A stretch of 64,000 nt of DNA from Glandiceps talaboti (lineage: Eukaryota > Hemichordata > Enteropneusta > Spengelidae). Made by a program: the position numbers and the translations under genes. The notes below the pieces were generated by a model that saw only the letters and a program-made list of their open reading frames with translations, did no database searches and had not been told where the DNA came from. The stretch covers positions 6,006,861 through 6,070,860 of the forward strand of contig NC_135564.1 in assembly GCF_964340395.1 (NCBI RefSeq), in the 5' to 3' direction. The first letter of the stretch is position 1, and every line of letters starts with the position of its first letter. Shown here in pieces: positions 12,801 through 27,200 of the stretch.

Positions 12801-15800
12801 TCAAAAGTCTTACGTAATCCTTAGAAACACTGACAGATAGACAGAATAGAAAGGTTTATTTCACAAACTTGAAGCCCAGGTAGTATTAGGATTAAAATGT
12901 CTCATTCAAACAAAATATTTTTTAAAATACAATATTTTTTATTAAATTTCCTCTGACAAACAAAAACAAACCTTTGCAAGATACAGAAACGTTTTATTTG
13001 CATGATACATTTAATATTGTTCGAGTCTAGTTCCTGTCACCCGTATTCCGATTTTTACACTAGGTTATCTTCACACATTTAACATTGTTACTCTCGCACA
13101 GAATTTGTGCTCCCCTACAGCGTTCATATAAACATGATGACGTTGTTGTGTCCCCGCGTGATTTTACTTTAAGCAGACGAGGTGGAGTTCGGGTGAACAT
13201 TTGCATATCATATCAATCCAGCTGTACCAATGAATATTAATGAGCAATGACGACAACCTGTCAATTTGTGATGGATTACTACTGACAGCATGGGTTTGAA
13301 CCACATTTAACGCCTTGAGTAACAACATTGACTAGACGTAATGTATGACGATAATGTAGTGAAAATCAGAATACGGTCGTCAGGAACTAGACTAATAATA
13401 ATATTGTCCCTATCTTGAATACATATGAATCTATTGTAAACTCAGTTGAGTTTAACTATTTTACTGTCATTCTTACCTACACCTGAATCTAACATAAAGA
13501 CCAATAAAGAATTAACTATTTGTGACAAATAAAATAACTTACTTGTCGATGAGATGTCTGGCTGTATTGATTTGACCAAGAGCTAATTTGTAATGGTCTT
13601 TATCATACAAGACATTCATCAAATCAGCATAAAATGGGTGAATATCCTGTAGAGAGAAAAGCATTGTATTTAAATGGAAGCTACAACATTGAATCCATTT
13701 CATTGCTCTCATCACTATTGTTGGACATGTTAAAATATTTACTGATATTTTTCTGTAAGAATATCTATGGTGTATGTCAATCATGATTTATAAAAGGTCA
13801 TCAAAGTATGTTTCACCCTCAACAAGTGATAGGATATTAGCACCTTTCAATCACATATTCTTAAGGTCTCTTGTCCTGAATAGTGGGTCAATCAGTTGAC
13901 AAAGTCTGGAGTGTGCAGTCAAAAATTTCAGGTATAATTTTCAAGTTTGTGTTTGGAACAAAACTTTAATTTGATACCGTGATTTACTAACACAGATGAA
14001 TTTTCATTTGAAGGCCTTTCAATCTACTTACCTCTAGTTTTGGAAAATCACCAATAATCTCTGACAGTTTATCATGGAAGTTTTGTTGTGTATAGCGAAC
14101 CTTCCTCATATAAAAATGACGTATCCGACTAATTTTATAGTGTTTATGAATGACAGTTGGTGTCTTCCGTTGTGTTCTTGAAAGAACAATGTCAACAAAA
14201 TCCTGCAACCAAAAAATGAGATTTTAGAATATAATTTTTTATCTATAAGTGACCATACTGATGACAAATTGGCTGTTTATTTTTGGGATTTTTAATTCAT
14301 CAAACAACCCTATTATGTTTTTATACAGAAAAAAACTTTGAACCAATATATACTAAATTCTTGTTTATAACTCAATAAGTTGCAATCCATTCAAATCTTT
14401 GTAAAATATTTGTTATTGTGTGTACAATAACAAACTTTTTATACAGTTTTTAGCTTTTTGTGATGTATGAGTTACAAACACAGACTTGGTCAATGCTTTT
14501 TCAAGTGTAAAAAAATATTTGTAGAGTTGTCTTATGAATTCAAAATCCAAATAAATACCAATTTGTCATCCATATGGCCACTATAAAATTTAATTTTATA
14601 AATCTCCATCGAAAATGGATGGAAACAGAGTATTATAACAGTTCTTATTGCATGACCAAAACATTCTAATTACCTACGAGTAGCGTTTTGTCTGACCTGG
14701 TCGACAGGCTTTGTCAAACGGTTTGAATTTACAATCATGTCATCGCCACTACGCCACCAAGCGGTATGAGATATCACGTCATCGCCACTACGCCACCAAG
14801 CGGTATGACATAACAAACAGACAGTTTGACAAAGCCTGTCGACCAGGTCAGCCGAAACGTTACTTGCAGGTAATTAGAATGTTTTGGTCGACATGCATGA
14901 GTATTAAGTTGGCGTCAGATTCAGATAGCGTCATATTCAGTATCATATTGAGCATCAGATACATTCCTCCTTCCATGAAAAGGTTGTGAGGCGGAATCTT
15001 TCCCTGTAGTCTCAACGGTATTACTTCAGGTTTGATTGAGTCCGTCGGGTGTCTTCGGATCTGAGGCTATCTGACGCTGAATATGACACTATCTGAATCT
15101 GAATCTGATGCCAACTTTATACTCGTTCGACATGCAATAATAAGAACCATTATAATACTATGCTTTACTGATCTGATGAATATTTTAAAGGATGGGAACA
15201 TATACTACATACTAAATATAAGTATCCAGCAAATCAATGGTTATCTATTGTATCGTATTGTATTGTTCTGTATTGTATTGTGTTGTATTGTATTGTGTTC
15301 TTTCTATTCTACATGTATTGATTGATGTCATGAGTTTCATTTTTAGATTGTCCAGTTCATTATATTGAAAGTTTAATTTTATTGAATGAATGAATGAATG
15401 AATGAATGAATGAATGAATGAATGAATGAATGTGGGATAAATCATACTACAACAGATCCACATTCCTCCAGCAGCGTGTACCACAATGATCAGACTCAAA
15501 GTCATGATGCAAGTTCATTAACAAATTACAGAAAAGTCAATAAGACAAGTTCAGTATTGCTGCTACACCCAGTGTAGACACAGTATGTATTACTCCACAT
15601 CAATATTTCAATGTTTCAGATTTTACAAGTTTACATGTTGTAATTTTTGGAGATGTGGTAACACATGTCAAGTTCCATCATTCATCCCAGTGTTAGTACA
15701 TGTATATTTTGGATCACATAGATTTCATAATCAATCGACACGACTGTTTTATTTAGCAATCGTGAATTATCAGTGCGGCTAATACTTATTACTTAGTACA

Positions 15801-15898
15801 CATCGACAGTGAAAGATATCCTTCCATATTAACAGTTTAGAAATGCTTACCTTCCCGGACGGGACGACGGTAATTTTCTTAAAATTGTAATGCGACAT
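6883..15898 (-). CDS. GTPBP4: NOG1 nucleolar GTPase (GTPBP4), 14 exons
   Basis: Encodes the NOG1 GTPase needed for maturation and nuclear export of pre-60S ribosomal subunits in nucleolus and nucleoplasm. Exons (minus strand, high to low): 15851-15898, 14032-14202, 13543-13646, 12592-12829, 11449-11691, 11075-11182, 10779-10868, 10174-10284, 9230-9523, 8680-8726, 8240-8327, 7876-7935, 7509-7646, 6883-7035. All junctions are GT-AG and the sum is 631 codons including TAA, close to the human 634 aa. The start [16 protein letters not shown] matches the family N-terminus. G1 GFPNVGKS is at about 175-182, the G2 threonines at 201-202, G3 DTPG at 221-224 and G4 NKID at 289-292; an acidic, then Lys/Arg-rich tail ends [11 protein letters not shown]. 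The GTPase fold looks intact and active. Several junctions carry tandem microduplications (exons 8, 11, 13). It is head-to-head with HP1. Confidence 0.97.
7414..7519 (-). repeat. 53-bp duplication across NOG1 exon 13 donor
   Basis: Two adjacent 53-bp copies (7414-7466 and 7467-7519). The right copy contains the last 11 nt of exon 13 and its donor (AAACCT/GTAAGT); the left copy, inside the intron, holds a decayed version (AAAACT/GTAAGG) with a still usable GT. So the exon end plus donor was copied into the downstream intron. Confidence 0.8.
7996..8266 (-). repeat. 46-bp tandem array carrying the NOG1 exon 11 donor
   Basis: About six copies of a 46-bp unit; copies start at 8050, 8096, 8142, 8188 and 8234, with a more diverged copy to the left. 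The copy from 8234 includes the true 3' end of exon 11 and donor at 8240. On the minus strand each unit reads like CTTACCAAGGACTGCTGTTA followed by GG/GTAAGTATAA, so at least three intronic copies keep the exon end and a perfect donor consensus. Confidence 0.9.
8450..8600. repeat. Dispersed repeat with TTCA-type tail
   Basis: A stretch reading AAAATGTAGCTTCTTGTTAT, then CTGGTGAAATGAAA, then a degenerate (ATTC)n run. The same order (GTGTAGCTTATTTTTGTTAT, CTGGTGTAATAAA, then a long pure (TTCA)n) recurs at 55555-55681. The shared body plus microsatellite tail fits the 3' end of a SINE or LINE family. It lies in a NOG1 intron. Confidence 0.6.
10284..10400 (-). repeat. Degenerate tandem copies of the NOG1 exon 8 acceptor
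   Basis: Upstream (in minus-strand terms) of the exon 8 acceptor TTGTCTCCCTAG are two further copies of the same stretch, with GGGAGACAA (plus strand) at 10288, 10347 and 10376. The copies retain TTGTCTCCC followed by YAAG. Spacing is irregular (about 59 and 29 bp), so this is an older or rearranged duplication. Confidence 0.55.
11757..12240. repeat. Dispersed repeat family C, copy 1
   Basis: A stretch including ATATTTTTCTTCATTCAGCT, then GACCTAAGGGGCCTTGTCAC, and an inverted version of the same arm (TTCTGGCTGAATGAAG) further right. Related copies lie at 31175-31415 and 46560-46890. The local inverted organisation suggests a non-autonomous DNA element. It is intronic in NOG1. Confidence 0.6.
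12340..12500. repeat. Dispersed repeat family D, copy 1
   Basis: Contains AAAGGCCCATGCTTGG, then GAAAAACAGTTGTCTTAGAG, then AGCTATAGAAAAATTTGG and GTGAGAACCTAGGATGGAAT. The same ordered blocks occur at 47885-48050 (inside IQCB1), with a related piece near 29690-29770. This looks like an old interspersed repeat of about 150-170 bp. Confidence 0.55.
13024..13394. mobile_element. MITE family B, copy 1 (370 bp)
   Basis: Ends are inverted repeats of the TAGTCTAGTTCCTG type followed by RTATTCYGATTTT and a CACTA/ATTAT-rich block. A second copy with the same interior (AATGAATATTAATGAG, AGCCTGTCAATTTGTGATGG) lies at 55847-56193. No ORF. TA or TTA at the outer edge is compatible with a Tc1/mariner-type target duplication, but that is inference. 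Intronic in NOG1. Confidence 0.8.
14240..14597. mobile_element. Long palindromic MITE family A, copy 1
   Basis: About 355 bp that folds on itself end to end. The arms begin with a GTGGCCATATGGATGACAAA-type terminus (reverse complement at the right end), pass through WTTTATTTTGGATTTTTA, and meet at a centre of TTTGTTATTGTGTGTACAAT. A better conserved copy is at 17888-18253, and partial copies at 31423-31500 and 56775-56945. Intronic in NOG1. Confidence 0.8.
14630..15165. mobile_element. Compound nested foldback element
   Basis: Three sets of inverted repeats are nested. The outer arms near 14630-14655 and 15133-15165 share GTATTATAA and GTTCTTATT. Hairpin 1 pairs 14656-14727 with 14821-14893 (CTGGTCGACAGGCTTTGTCA and its complement). 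Hairpin 2 pairs about 14888-14970 with 15060-15137 (GCGTCAGATTCAGATAG type). The loop of hairpin 1 holds two direct copies of GTCATCGCCACTACGCCACC. In single strand this would form a cloverleaf-like structure. The small plus-strand reading frame across it is a by-product. Confidence 0.7.
15373..15432. repeat. (AATG)n microsatellite
   Basis: About 15 uninterrupted copies of the tetranucleotide AATG in the first NOG1 intron. Confidence 0.98.
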
Positions 15899-16480
15899 AT
15901 TGGTAGTCTGAATTAAAGCACACGGCTCTACCACATGGCCGATAACCCTTGACCCAGTATTGCGCCCTCTTTGGGGGAATTTGGAAATAATATAGTTTTC
16001 ACTTTCAGGGACTGTTAAACGTGGATAATATTCCTGAAAGTTAACAATTTTTTTTAAATGGTTGCTTAGATATTGGATATGTAGATATTTCGGCATAAAA
16101 TCATGATTTGAATATAAACTCTTGGGGGGCGCGCTTATGTTGGTCAATGTCCCGGATGTCAACACTGAGATTGCGCACAACTTGCTTTCCCGCGATTTGA
16201 GTGTTATCCTTTCAAACGCACTTCCCTGTCCATTGATACCAGGTGAGTTGAAATAAGTCGTATGGTGAACAGATGTGAAACTACAGGGATTTTGTTATGT
16301 TCTTTTCAACATTATACGTGTATTTACTGAGTTTGCAGTTGTTGTGTATCCAAGAAGCTGTATTCTACGAGGTAACTTATTTTCAAAATGGCCGCCTTGC
16401 CTTAGAACTAAGAAGTGACGCTTCAGCTCTGAAGAAAAATCCTTTGTTTTGACTGTCGTTTTCGGCAGTTACAACTCTCC
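15899..16480. promoter_or_regulatory. Probable shared promoter of NOG1 (minus) and HP1 (plus)
   Basis: The region between the NOG1 start codon (15898) and the next AT-rich spacer is locally richer in CpG. It holds a strong donor (ACCAG/GTGAGTTG, exon edge at 16242) on the plus strand, consistent with an HP1 5'-UTR exon whose intron ends at the acceptor at 20810. A motif AAAATGGCCGCC near 16386 resembles a YY1 site. The transcription starts are inferred from context only. Confidence 0.5.
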
Positions 16481-17368
16481 GGCGTTTAAGAATTACTCTG
16501 AAACGCAATCAAATTGTGAATAAGTTGCAAATGTCTGCAAAAGATCTATTTTTGATGTGACGTTTCTGTTGTTTCCTTAGAAATAGCGTTCGACATCAAC
16601 GCCATGTGCTACATTCAAATCAAAAGTGTGAACGTGTTTATCACTCTTGTCAAATTTCATAACAGACCTTTCAGAGCATCTGCAAGCAAAATTTGTGTAA
16701 GTTAGTTCATCAGGACTACAATAATTGCAAACTAAGCTATGCACCAACCCTGTTCCCCCTTGGTAACTGAGTGGACTCGAGTCTTATTTACATTCATTTG
16801 TGCTAGCTCATCATATGCTACAACTGCAACTACAAGACAGTTGTGGGATTTGAATGGCTAACATACAATAGTATCACTCAGTGGCTCTTTATAATGAACT
16901 GTTCCAAGCAGATTTGAAGGTCAAATAATTCATTACAAAGATTTATTCCAACACTCGGTCTCCTGTTGGTCGATTTGGTGACATTTTCTATGCACTTAAC
17001 GAGGTTCAATAGCATTTGTTAGTATATTTACCTTTCCTACTATATATAACAATACTATTTTGACATAGTGTGCAGGCATATATTTGGTAACTAGAATTGT
17101 GGTGTATATTGAGATTGTTATCTGTAGCCAAGCTGAAATAACCTGTGTAGCTGATAGCTTTAAGTATTAACAACTGAGTTACTAAAGTTTTACAGTCAGT
17201 TTCCACTGCGGTCACAATAGTTTTGTTCTTGACAGATTTGGTTATTTGGGTGACATCATCATTCCTCAAAATTGAAAAATCCAAACATTTTGGGTGTCCT
17301 AAAGAGGAAGTAGCTTGCAAGAGATCTGACATGAAAATAATAATGGAATTTACATAAACAAAAACCAA

Positions 17369-17438
17369 TTAATCCTCTTTCTCCCCATTTTAATTAGTTG
17401 TGTACAAACAAATACCCCCTAGGGAGAAAGAGGGTTAA
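17369..17438. mobile_element. 70-bp TTAA-flanked hairpin element, copy 1
   Basis: Bounded by TTAA on both sides, with near-perfect 14-bp arms TCCTCTTTCTCCC and GGGAGAAAGAGGG around a short spacer that includes GTACAAACAAATACCCC. A second copy in opposite orientation lies at 19619-19687. TTAA borders are the hallmark of piggyBac-type insertion, so this may be a miniature piggyBac-mobilised element. Confidence 0.65.
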
Positions 17439-17887
17439 TGTCGAGAGAGAAATTTATGCTATGATTATTTCTTTTAGCAACTTTTTGATTAAAATATTTG
17501 AGAGTACCTAAATTGTTTACCTCGACACATACTAAAAGAACTGAGCAATTCTGTCATTTCCAAATAGGTTGATTATTTTTTCACTCAAAACTTAAGTAAT
17601 TAGTGATGTTAATCCTGTTTTGTGCAACTTGTGTATAAATACTTTCCTGCTAGAAAGAAGGTTTAAAAAAGTCATGATAATCCCTTATAATCTTGCTTCT
17701 TCTGCAGTGGAGAGGAGGGAGGGGGTATTTAATTTGTACACAAAGATACAAGTTTGGAAAAACTGGAGTTCAGAAAGTTTACAAAATGATTTTTGAGTTC
17801 TATTTGGAATATACGATTTTCTTGTATGTTTCAGTTACTGCATGGAATTAGATTTGATTATAAACGAAGTCTAATATCACTTATTAC

Positions 17888-18253
17888 AAATTTTAAAGTG
17901 GCCATATGGATGAGAATTTGGTATTTATTTTGGATTTTTATTTAATAAAACAGCTTCACCATGTTTTTCTACTTGAAAAAATAATGCAAAATAACATATA
18001 CCAAGTCCATGTTCACATCTCAATAAACGGCAAAACATTAAACAATGTGTAAAATCTTTGTTATTGTACGTACAATAACAAACTTTTTACACTTTTTGCA
18101 TCTTTTCGCAATGTATTGAGTTATGAACATGGACTTGGTATATGTTATTTCACATTATTTTTTCAAGTAGAAAAACATGGTGAAGCTGTTTTATCAAATA
18201 AAAATCCAAAATAAATACCATGTTCTCAAGCATATGGCCACTTTAAAATTTAT
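17888..18253. mobile_element. Long palindromic MITE family A, copy 2 (best preserved)
   Basis: About 365 bp and almost perfectly self-complementary: AAATTTTAAAGTGGCCATAT at the left is mirrored at the right end. Internal mirror pairs include CATGTTTTTCTACTTGAAAA and GACTTGGTATATGTTATTT; the centre is TTGTTATTGTACGTACAATA. Near-perfect arms suggest recent origin or gene conversion between arms. Confidence 0.85.
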
Positions 18254-18320
18254 GTTGCAGTTTTATTAGTGCAACTGAACTTGTAAGGTTCAATAATGCT
18301 ATAGGCATGGCAAAGTGTCT

Positions 18321-18323
18321 GTC

Positions 18324-18394
<71 letters not shown>
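18321..18394. repeat. (GT)n microsatellite
   Basis: About 33 GT dinucleotides preceded by CTGTCTGTCTGTGT. Confidence 0.98.
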
Positions 18395-18396
<2 letters not shown>

Positions 18397-19080
18397 ATGT
18401 GTAAACAACTTACAAGTCAAAAACCACTGGACTGATTGCCTTGATATTTGGTTGGGTATATTACCTTGGGTGTCTAGTTAGGAAAGTGTTCAAATCAAAA
18501 TTATCTTACCTTTGGTGTGTGATTTGGGTTAAAAATGTGATTTTGGTCAAAAAGCTTAAACTAAAAAACTACTGGGCAGATTGGTCTGAAATTTGGTTGG
18601 AATGTTCTTAGAGGTGTTTTGTTTAAGAATTGTTCATGACATGATGATCCCATCAGTGATATACAAATCGGTATAAAAATGTATCTTTTTGGTCAAAAAT
18701 GTTTAATTCCAAAACTACTGAATAGATTGGGTTGAAATTTGATGAAAACGTTCTTAGTGGTGTTTTGATATTAAGAATTGTTCATAACATGGTGATCCTA
18801 TTAGTGAAATGCAAATTAGGTCTAAAAATGTGTCTTTTCGGTGAAGAATGAACAATTCCAAAGCAGATTGGATTGAAATTTAATGGGGATGCACCTGGGC
18901 ATATATAGATGAAGCTGTATTGACAGCGTGATATTCCCATTAATGATATTCAATTTTGGTCAAAAACTGAATATCTTGAAACTGCATGGTGAATGCGGTT
19001 GCGGTTGAAATTTGGAGGGGATGTTTCTGAAGGTGTTATTCTGCAGTTATTGTTGAAAACATTTTGACACACTTGGCCCT
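18395..19080. repeat. Degenerate tandem repeat, unit about 135 bp
   Basis: At least four diverged copies of a block with ACTACTGRRYAGATTGG, GAAATTTGGTTGGAATGTTC and RGTGTTTTG, then GTTCATRACATGRTGATCC. Starting right after a (GT)n run is typical of old interspersed repeats. No ORF. Confidence 0.65.
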
Positions 19081-19348
19081 AGCAACCATGACCACACCCT
19101 TAGAAATGACGATGCATATTACAAAGATAACAGGGATGGGTAGGTAAGTAAATGCAGATTCAAAAAATGTGTGCAAGTATGCCTTGTAGCAAGACCATGC
19201 CCATAACAACAGCTAAATGATGGTTTATATTGCAAAGATGTAAAATGGGAAGGGCAGGCAAGTTATAAGGATTCTAAAAATGTATGCAAATATGCCTAAC
19301 AACAAGAGCATGCCCATAGCAACAGCTAAATACAGTTGTGCTACAAAG

Positions 19349-19420
19349 CCAATTGTAAAGCGCTTTGAGCACGGTGTGGGAAAGCGCTATATAAGAACCC
19401 AACATTTATTATTGGCGCTA
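19349..19420 (+). repeat. SINE/LINE 3'-tail fragment
   Basis: Contains TGTAAAGCGCTTTGAGCACG and GGGAAAGCGCTATATAAGAA followed by an ATTATT-rich end. This GCGCTTTGAGCAC..GCGCTATATAA tail is a widespread 3' end of short retroelements in animals (family knowledge, from memory). A second, more decayed copy is at 29808-29872. Confidence 0.65.
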
Positions 19421-19618
19421 TTTTGTTTTGTAACATCACTTTGTGCATACTATGATGTGGCTTGATTTTTGCTCGTGCTTTGTCAGTTTCCACTGCTTCA
19501 CACACACACACACACACATTTTCACACAGGGCATAGCTCTCAAAGGACCAAGTTACACTGCATGGCAATAAGACTGTGGTAATAAGTGGGTAAAGTATTC
19601 CAGAGTTTCCAATACATT

Positions 19619-19687
19619 TCAATCCTCTTTCTCCGAAGGGGTATTTGCTTGTACAAAAGTAAGTATGAGGTGGGAGAAAGAGGATTA
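19619..19687. mobile_element. 70-bp TTAA hairpin element, copy 2
   Basis: Arms AATCCTCTTTCTCCG and GGGAGAAAGAGGATTAA match copy 1 at 17369-17438; the interior reads GGGGTATTTGCTTGTACAAA, the inverted form of copy 1's spacer. TTAA is intact on the right and mutated to TCAA on the left. Confidence 0.6.
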
Positions 19688-20680
19688 ATTCTTACCAGGA
19701 ATCTTATACAAAATTGTTGTTGACTGTACACAGAGAAGCCACGAAAGTGTCAACAGACTTCCTCATCTCTTCTACAGGGTTTCTGAATATTAAAAACTCT
19801 GGCTGTGCATAATATAAGAACATAAATTTCAGCATAGATATGGAACCTTGTTAGATATGAAAACTTTCATTTCTTTCATGACCAGTATATAAATTATGGT
19901 TTTTGCACAACTATACCAAAGTAAGTAAATTTTATAAACCTTTGTACATGGGTTGATTTAGTCGCATCCAGGCAGTTTGATGTGTGCAAATGCAAAAAGC
20001 AACCAAATTGACAAATTTATGCACATAGTAACAAGACTGCAGTTGTCAAATTTAACTTGTACACCTACATGTACTAGTCTGCTTCAGCCACGTGAACTGT
20101 TTCAGCTTCAATTTTCTGTTGATTTCCATTGGTTTAATAGACCACCACCCGATGAAATTGGTCAAAATACTGTGTTTAGTAGTGTCTGTACCGTGGAACA
20201 CTGCTTTATTTCAAGGCCTGAACAAAAATGATTTGGAACTCTGGCAGATTTTACCTGCCTTTAGTTTTAAACCTTACTAACAAAGTACTGTTGAATAATG
20301 ATATAACACTGCTTAGAGTAGCAAATGTACAGTGTTATTGAGATGATGCAGTTTATTATAGGAATCAAGCATCATCAACTAGTTTGGTTGTATACTTCCT
20401 GGGTAGTGAAACTAGCAAGCTTGGTATGTCTAGGTGAGAGTGTAACCTGTTCTATATCAGTGTTTATGTGGTTAGTCATACAATCAATTTATTACAAGTT
20501 CACTGACAAACTATTTTGATGTGATTTTGGCATTTCTGTGACACTGATGGACATCAGACGTGCAAGAAGCATGTATATTTACTGATCTACAAAACAGACA
20601 GTTTTTCTTTCCATTCTATAAATCTGAAAGTTTAATACATAGATATTCAACATCAAAGCATAATACATACGATTGACAAT

Positions 20681-24297
<3,617 letters not shown>

Positions 24298-27200
24298 TTG
24301 CTACTTATTTCTTACATGTTGTTTTGTAACACCAATGATAATGACCACCTGAGATCTATCTGCAGTTGTGTAACGCCAACGATAATGACCTGGGATATAT
24401 CTGCAGTTGTGTGACACCATCAGTTTTGACCTGGGAGCTTTCTGCTGTTGTGCAGTTCTCCATCTTGTGGCATCATTAGCATGGAGGATGTTCAGCTCTG
24501 TCATGTTACACCATCATTAACCTGGAGGATGTTCTGATACCTGCCTTTTTTGTTCACCATCATAGGCACGGAGGATGTTCAAAGACACAAACCAATATGT
24601 ACTGAAGTGTGAACAAATGTTGTCCATCCTCTTAAAAAATAGACACGTCCTTCAGAGTTCAAGGTCTTTTAACGGTGACACAACTTGCACCATTCTGGAA
24701 TATTTAAAAGATATAAGCAAACTGAGTCTACTAGCAATGGTGTCAGTATCAATAACATGCATCAAGTGTTATACTTTTTTGAGGTAACACAGTTGTGATG
24801 TTTGCACAGTCGTAGGTCTTTATGTACAGAACAGTCAATGCACATAGGGTATTTGTACAGACAGAAATATTTCATTATCCAACTGCAGGTGGATCCAACT
24901 ATCATTATTCACTCAGAATACTATATTTGTTGTCTTCAAAAGTTGAACTTCAACCATATTCTGTTTGTTGTGTTCTTTCCTGTGGATCTTGTGGGAGGGG
25001 GCCTTCAGAATATAGGGTTTAGATGGTCACCATTTTCTTTCTGGATGGTGAAAGCCCCTACAAATTTGACATTTTTATCCCAAACTAAACTGAGTTAATA
25101 TTGATATTTCTTAGTCTTTAAAACATAGAGTATTTTCATGAAGTAAACAGGACTGTAAATGACTTTACATCAAGCTTCTAGTATACCATAAATTCATTTT
25201 CTGAGAAAAAAAAGGAGAACGCTGTTTGTAGTCATTCTGAGTTTAATATTGTCAGTGCATGTGATAATAAACTACTGTACAGTGTGTGTTCCTAAATACA
25301 AGATATATTCCCAAGCATCAGTCCAGTCTTTACCTAAAAAAAGTAAATATATTTCCTGTCCTGTCCCATTTTGTCTCTTTTGCGTAGAATATACTTAGAG
25401 TTTTGATTTTAAACATTTAATAATCATGGCTGTATTAATTTTAAAAAAACTATACTGTTGTTAACTAATTTCAGAGCATTGTTTTTTTCAACAAGTTTAA
25501 AACAGACACCCAACTGTGGCCAGGCTTGTTTCAGAACTTCCAACAGATTTTGCAGTTATGATCTGTAATGGTTTGTATTTTTCTAAATTCAGTATTCCAT
25601 GTAATAAACAAGATTAGAGTATGTAGATGAAGATATTATAGTGGTGGCACTGATAGTTTGAATTAACATGCTACAGCATCAAAGTTGGTGTCTTAAATTA
25701 AAGTGAAATTGTGCATTTCTATACCACAGCAATTCTCATGGCAGTCGGTTTGGCCCTAACTAGGGGAGTATTTTGATGGCTTGCAAATGAGAACGATGGC
25801 TCCAAGAGTAAGATTTTCTGACTCCCAACAAATACTGCCCTCTAGTGATACCAAGTACTATGTGGCTCTAAAGAGACCATGAAATACTGCCCTCTAGATG
25901 TGAGAAAAGCTGTGAAATCCAAAGGAAAAATCCATTACTCGAATCTAAACAGCCATAATTTTCAGTTCTCACTATGTCAAAACTGCTAGTGCATAGTGGC
26001 TAGGCCACATATTGTACTACATAGTAACTTGGTATATTGTGAGATCCAGTTCACCAAATTACATGTTACACTTTCATATTGCGTTCAGTCACTGAAGCCT
26101 GGCCAGAGTCAAACCTATGGTTTGATATCTATATATAAAAGAAGGTTGGATTTTCACTCATACAACATCATAGGTAAGGTAGATAAAGATCTGTAGATCT
26201 TGAAGACTAGTTGAAATTTTAACTTCCATAGAACATTCTTGCTGTTAAATATGTATACTGCTATAGTAGTACTTTCAGTTGAATATTTTCCGTTTCTGCA
26301 GATTTGGATTTTGTGTCTGCAATTTTGCATATGATTAGACATTGTCCCTAGGTTATATTTTATGCTATTTTGTGAAAAAATACTAATATCACCAGCATCA
26401 TATATGTAAGTAAACTTCTGATTAGAAAATGTAAGTAGGGCCGATACACATCTTGTCAATTTAGGAGGAACTCACTGGTGGGGTGAAAAAAAAAGCAACT
26501 GCCAAACAAACAAAGTACTGTACAGATATCTGTTTTTTAAATTTGTAAATGTTGAATGTGAGTCCATGTGTGTGTTGGGAAAAATTGTTCTATCAGACCG
26601 CTAGTTTTCTTGTGTCATCATAAATGCAAGTTCTTGCTCGTTTTGTGCTTTTTACAGTAAAGTTTTTTTTTTAAACCGATCACTCCATCTGGTGCAACAC
26701 TTCTCTGTATGAACAAGTTTATGATTGTCTGTTGGAAATGTTAGTTTAGTTTAGTTTATTTCAGTAAAACAACAAGATCGACAGTGCAGATATACAAGTA
26801 AAAACTGGTACAAATTGTTGAATTACTTGGATAACCCACGAAAGTCAAAGACTTGTTTCCAGTGGGGTCCGTACAGTGATTCAAGAAAGTGGCAGGATTA
26901 GCATAAGAAAGTACAATAGTGTTCTTTTGTAGTGAAATCAAATAGTTCACTAGAGGTTTGTGGCACAGATAAAGTGATCGAGATAGTGGTATCCTGTCAC
27001 TAGATTTCAAACAAAATCCAGCCTTCTTCAAAACTTGTAGCTTGTTACTTCAGAACCAGTTTGTGGCACAATTTTATTAAATGTATCTGATGTAGTAAAC
27101 AATGATTGTGTTCGTGTTCTTATATTTTGATGCAGATGTTCCTAATATGTCTGCATTTGTAATGAGACAGCAAGTGTAGACAACGATGCATCTTTTCGCT

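Larger units (their letters stand above)
16481..20680. other. Spacer / presumed HP1 5'-UTR intron, repeats only
   Basis: No supported coding exon. It holds two small TTAA hairpin elements, a long palindromic MITE, a (GT)n run, a degenerate tandem region at 18395-19080 and a SINE/LINE-type tail at 19349-19420 (each listed separately). Open frames at 17006-17368 (minus) and 19977-20231 (plus) have no recognisable protein features. Confidence 0.6.

Noticed and set aside
14711-14989. 92-codon plus-strand frame
   Set aside because: It overlies the nested foldback element and owes its repeated peptide (RHYATKRY) to internal direct repeats.
20092-20280. Small plus-strand frames upstream of HP1
   Set aside because: No homology or splice support; they fall in the presumed 5'-UTR intron.
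26756-27031. Possible LINE ORF2 C-terminal fragment on the minus strand
   Set aside because: Its position beside a TTTAG repeat was suggestive, but no reverse-transcriptase motif or known C-terminal signature could be identified.
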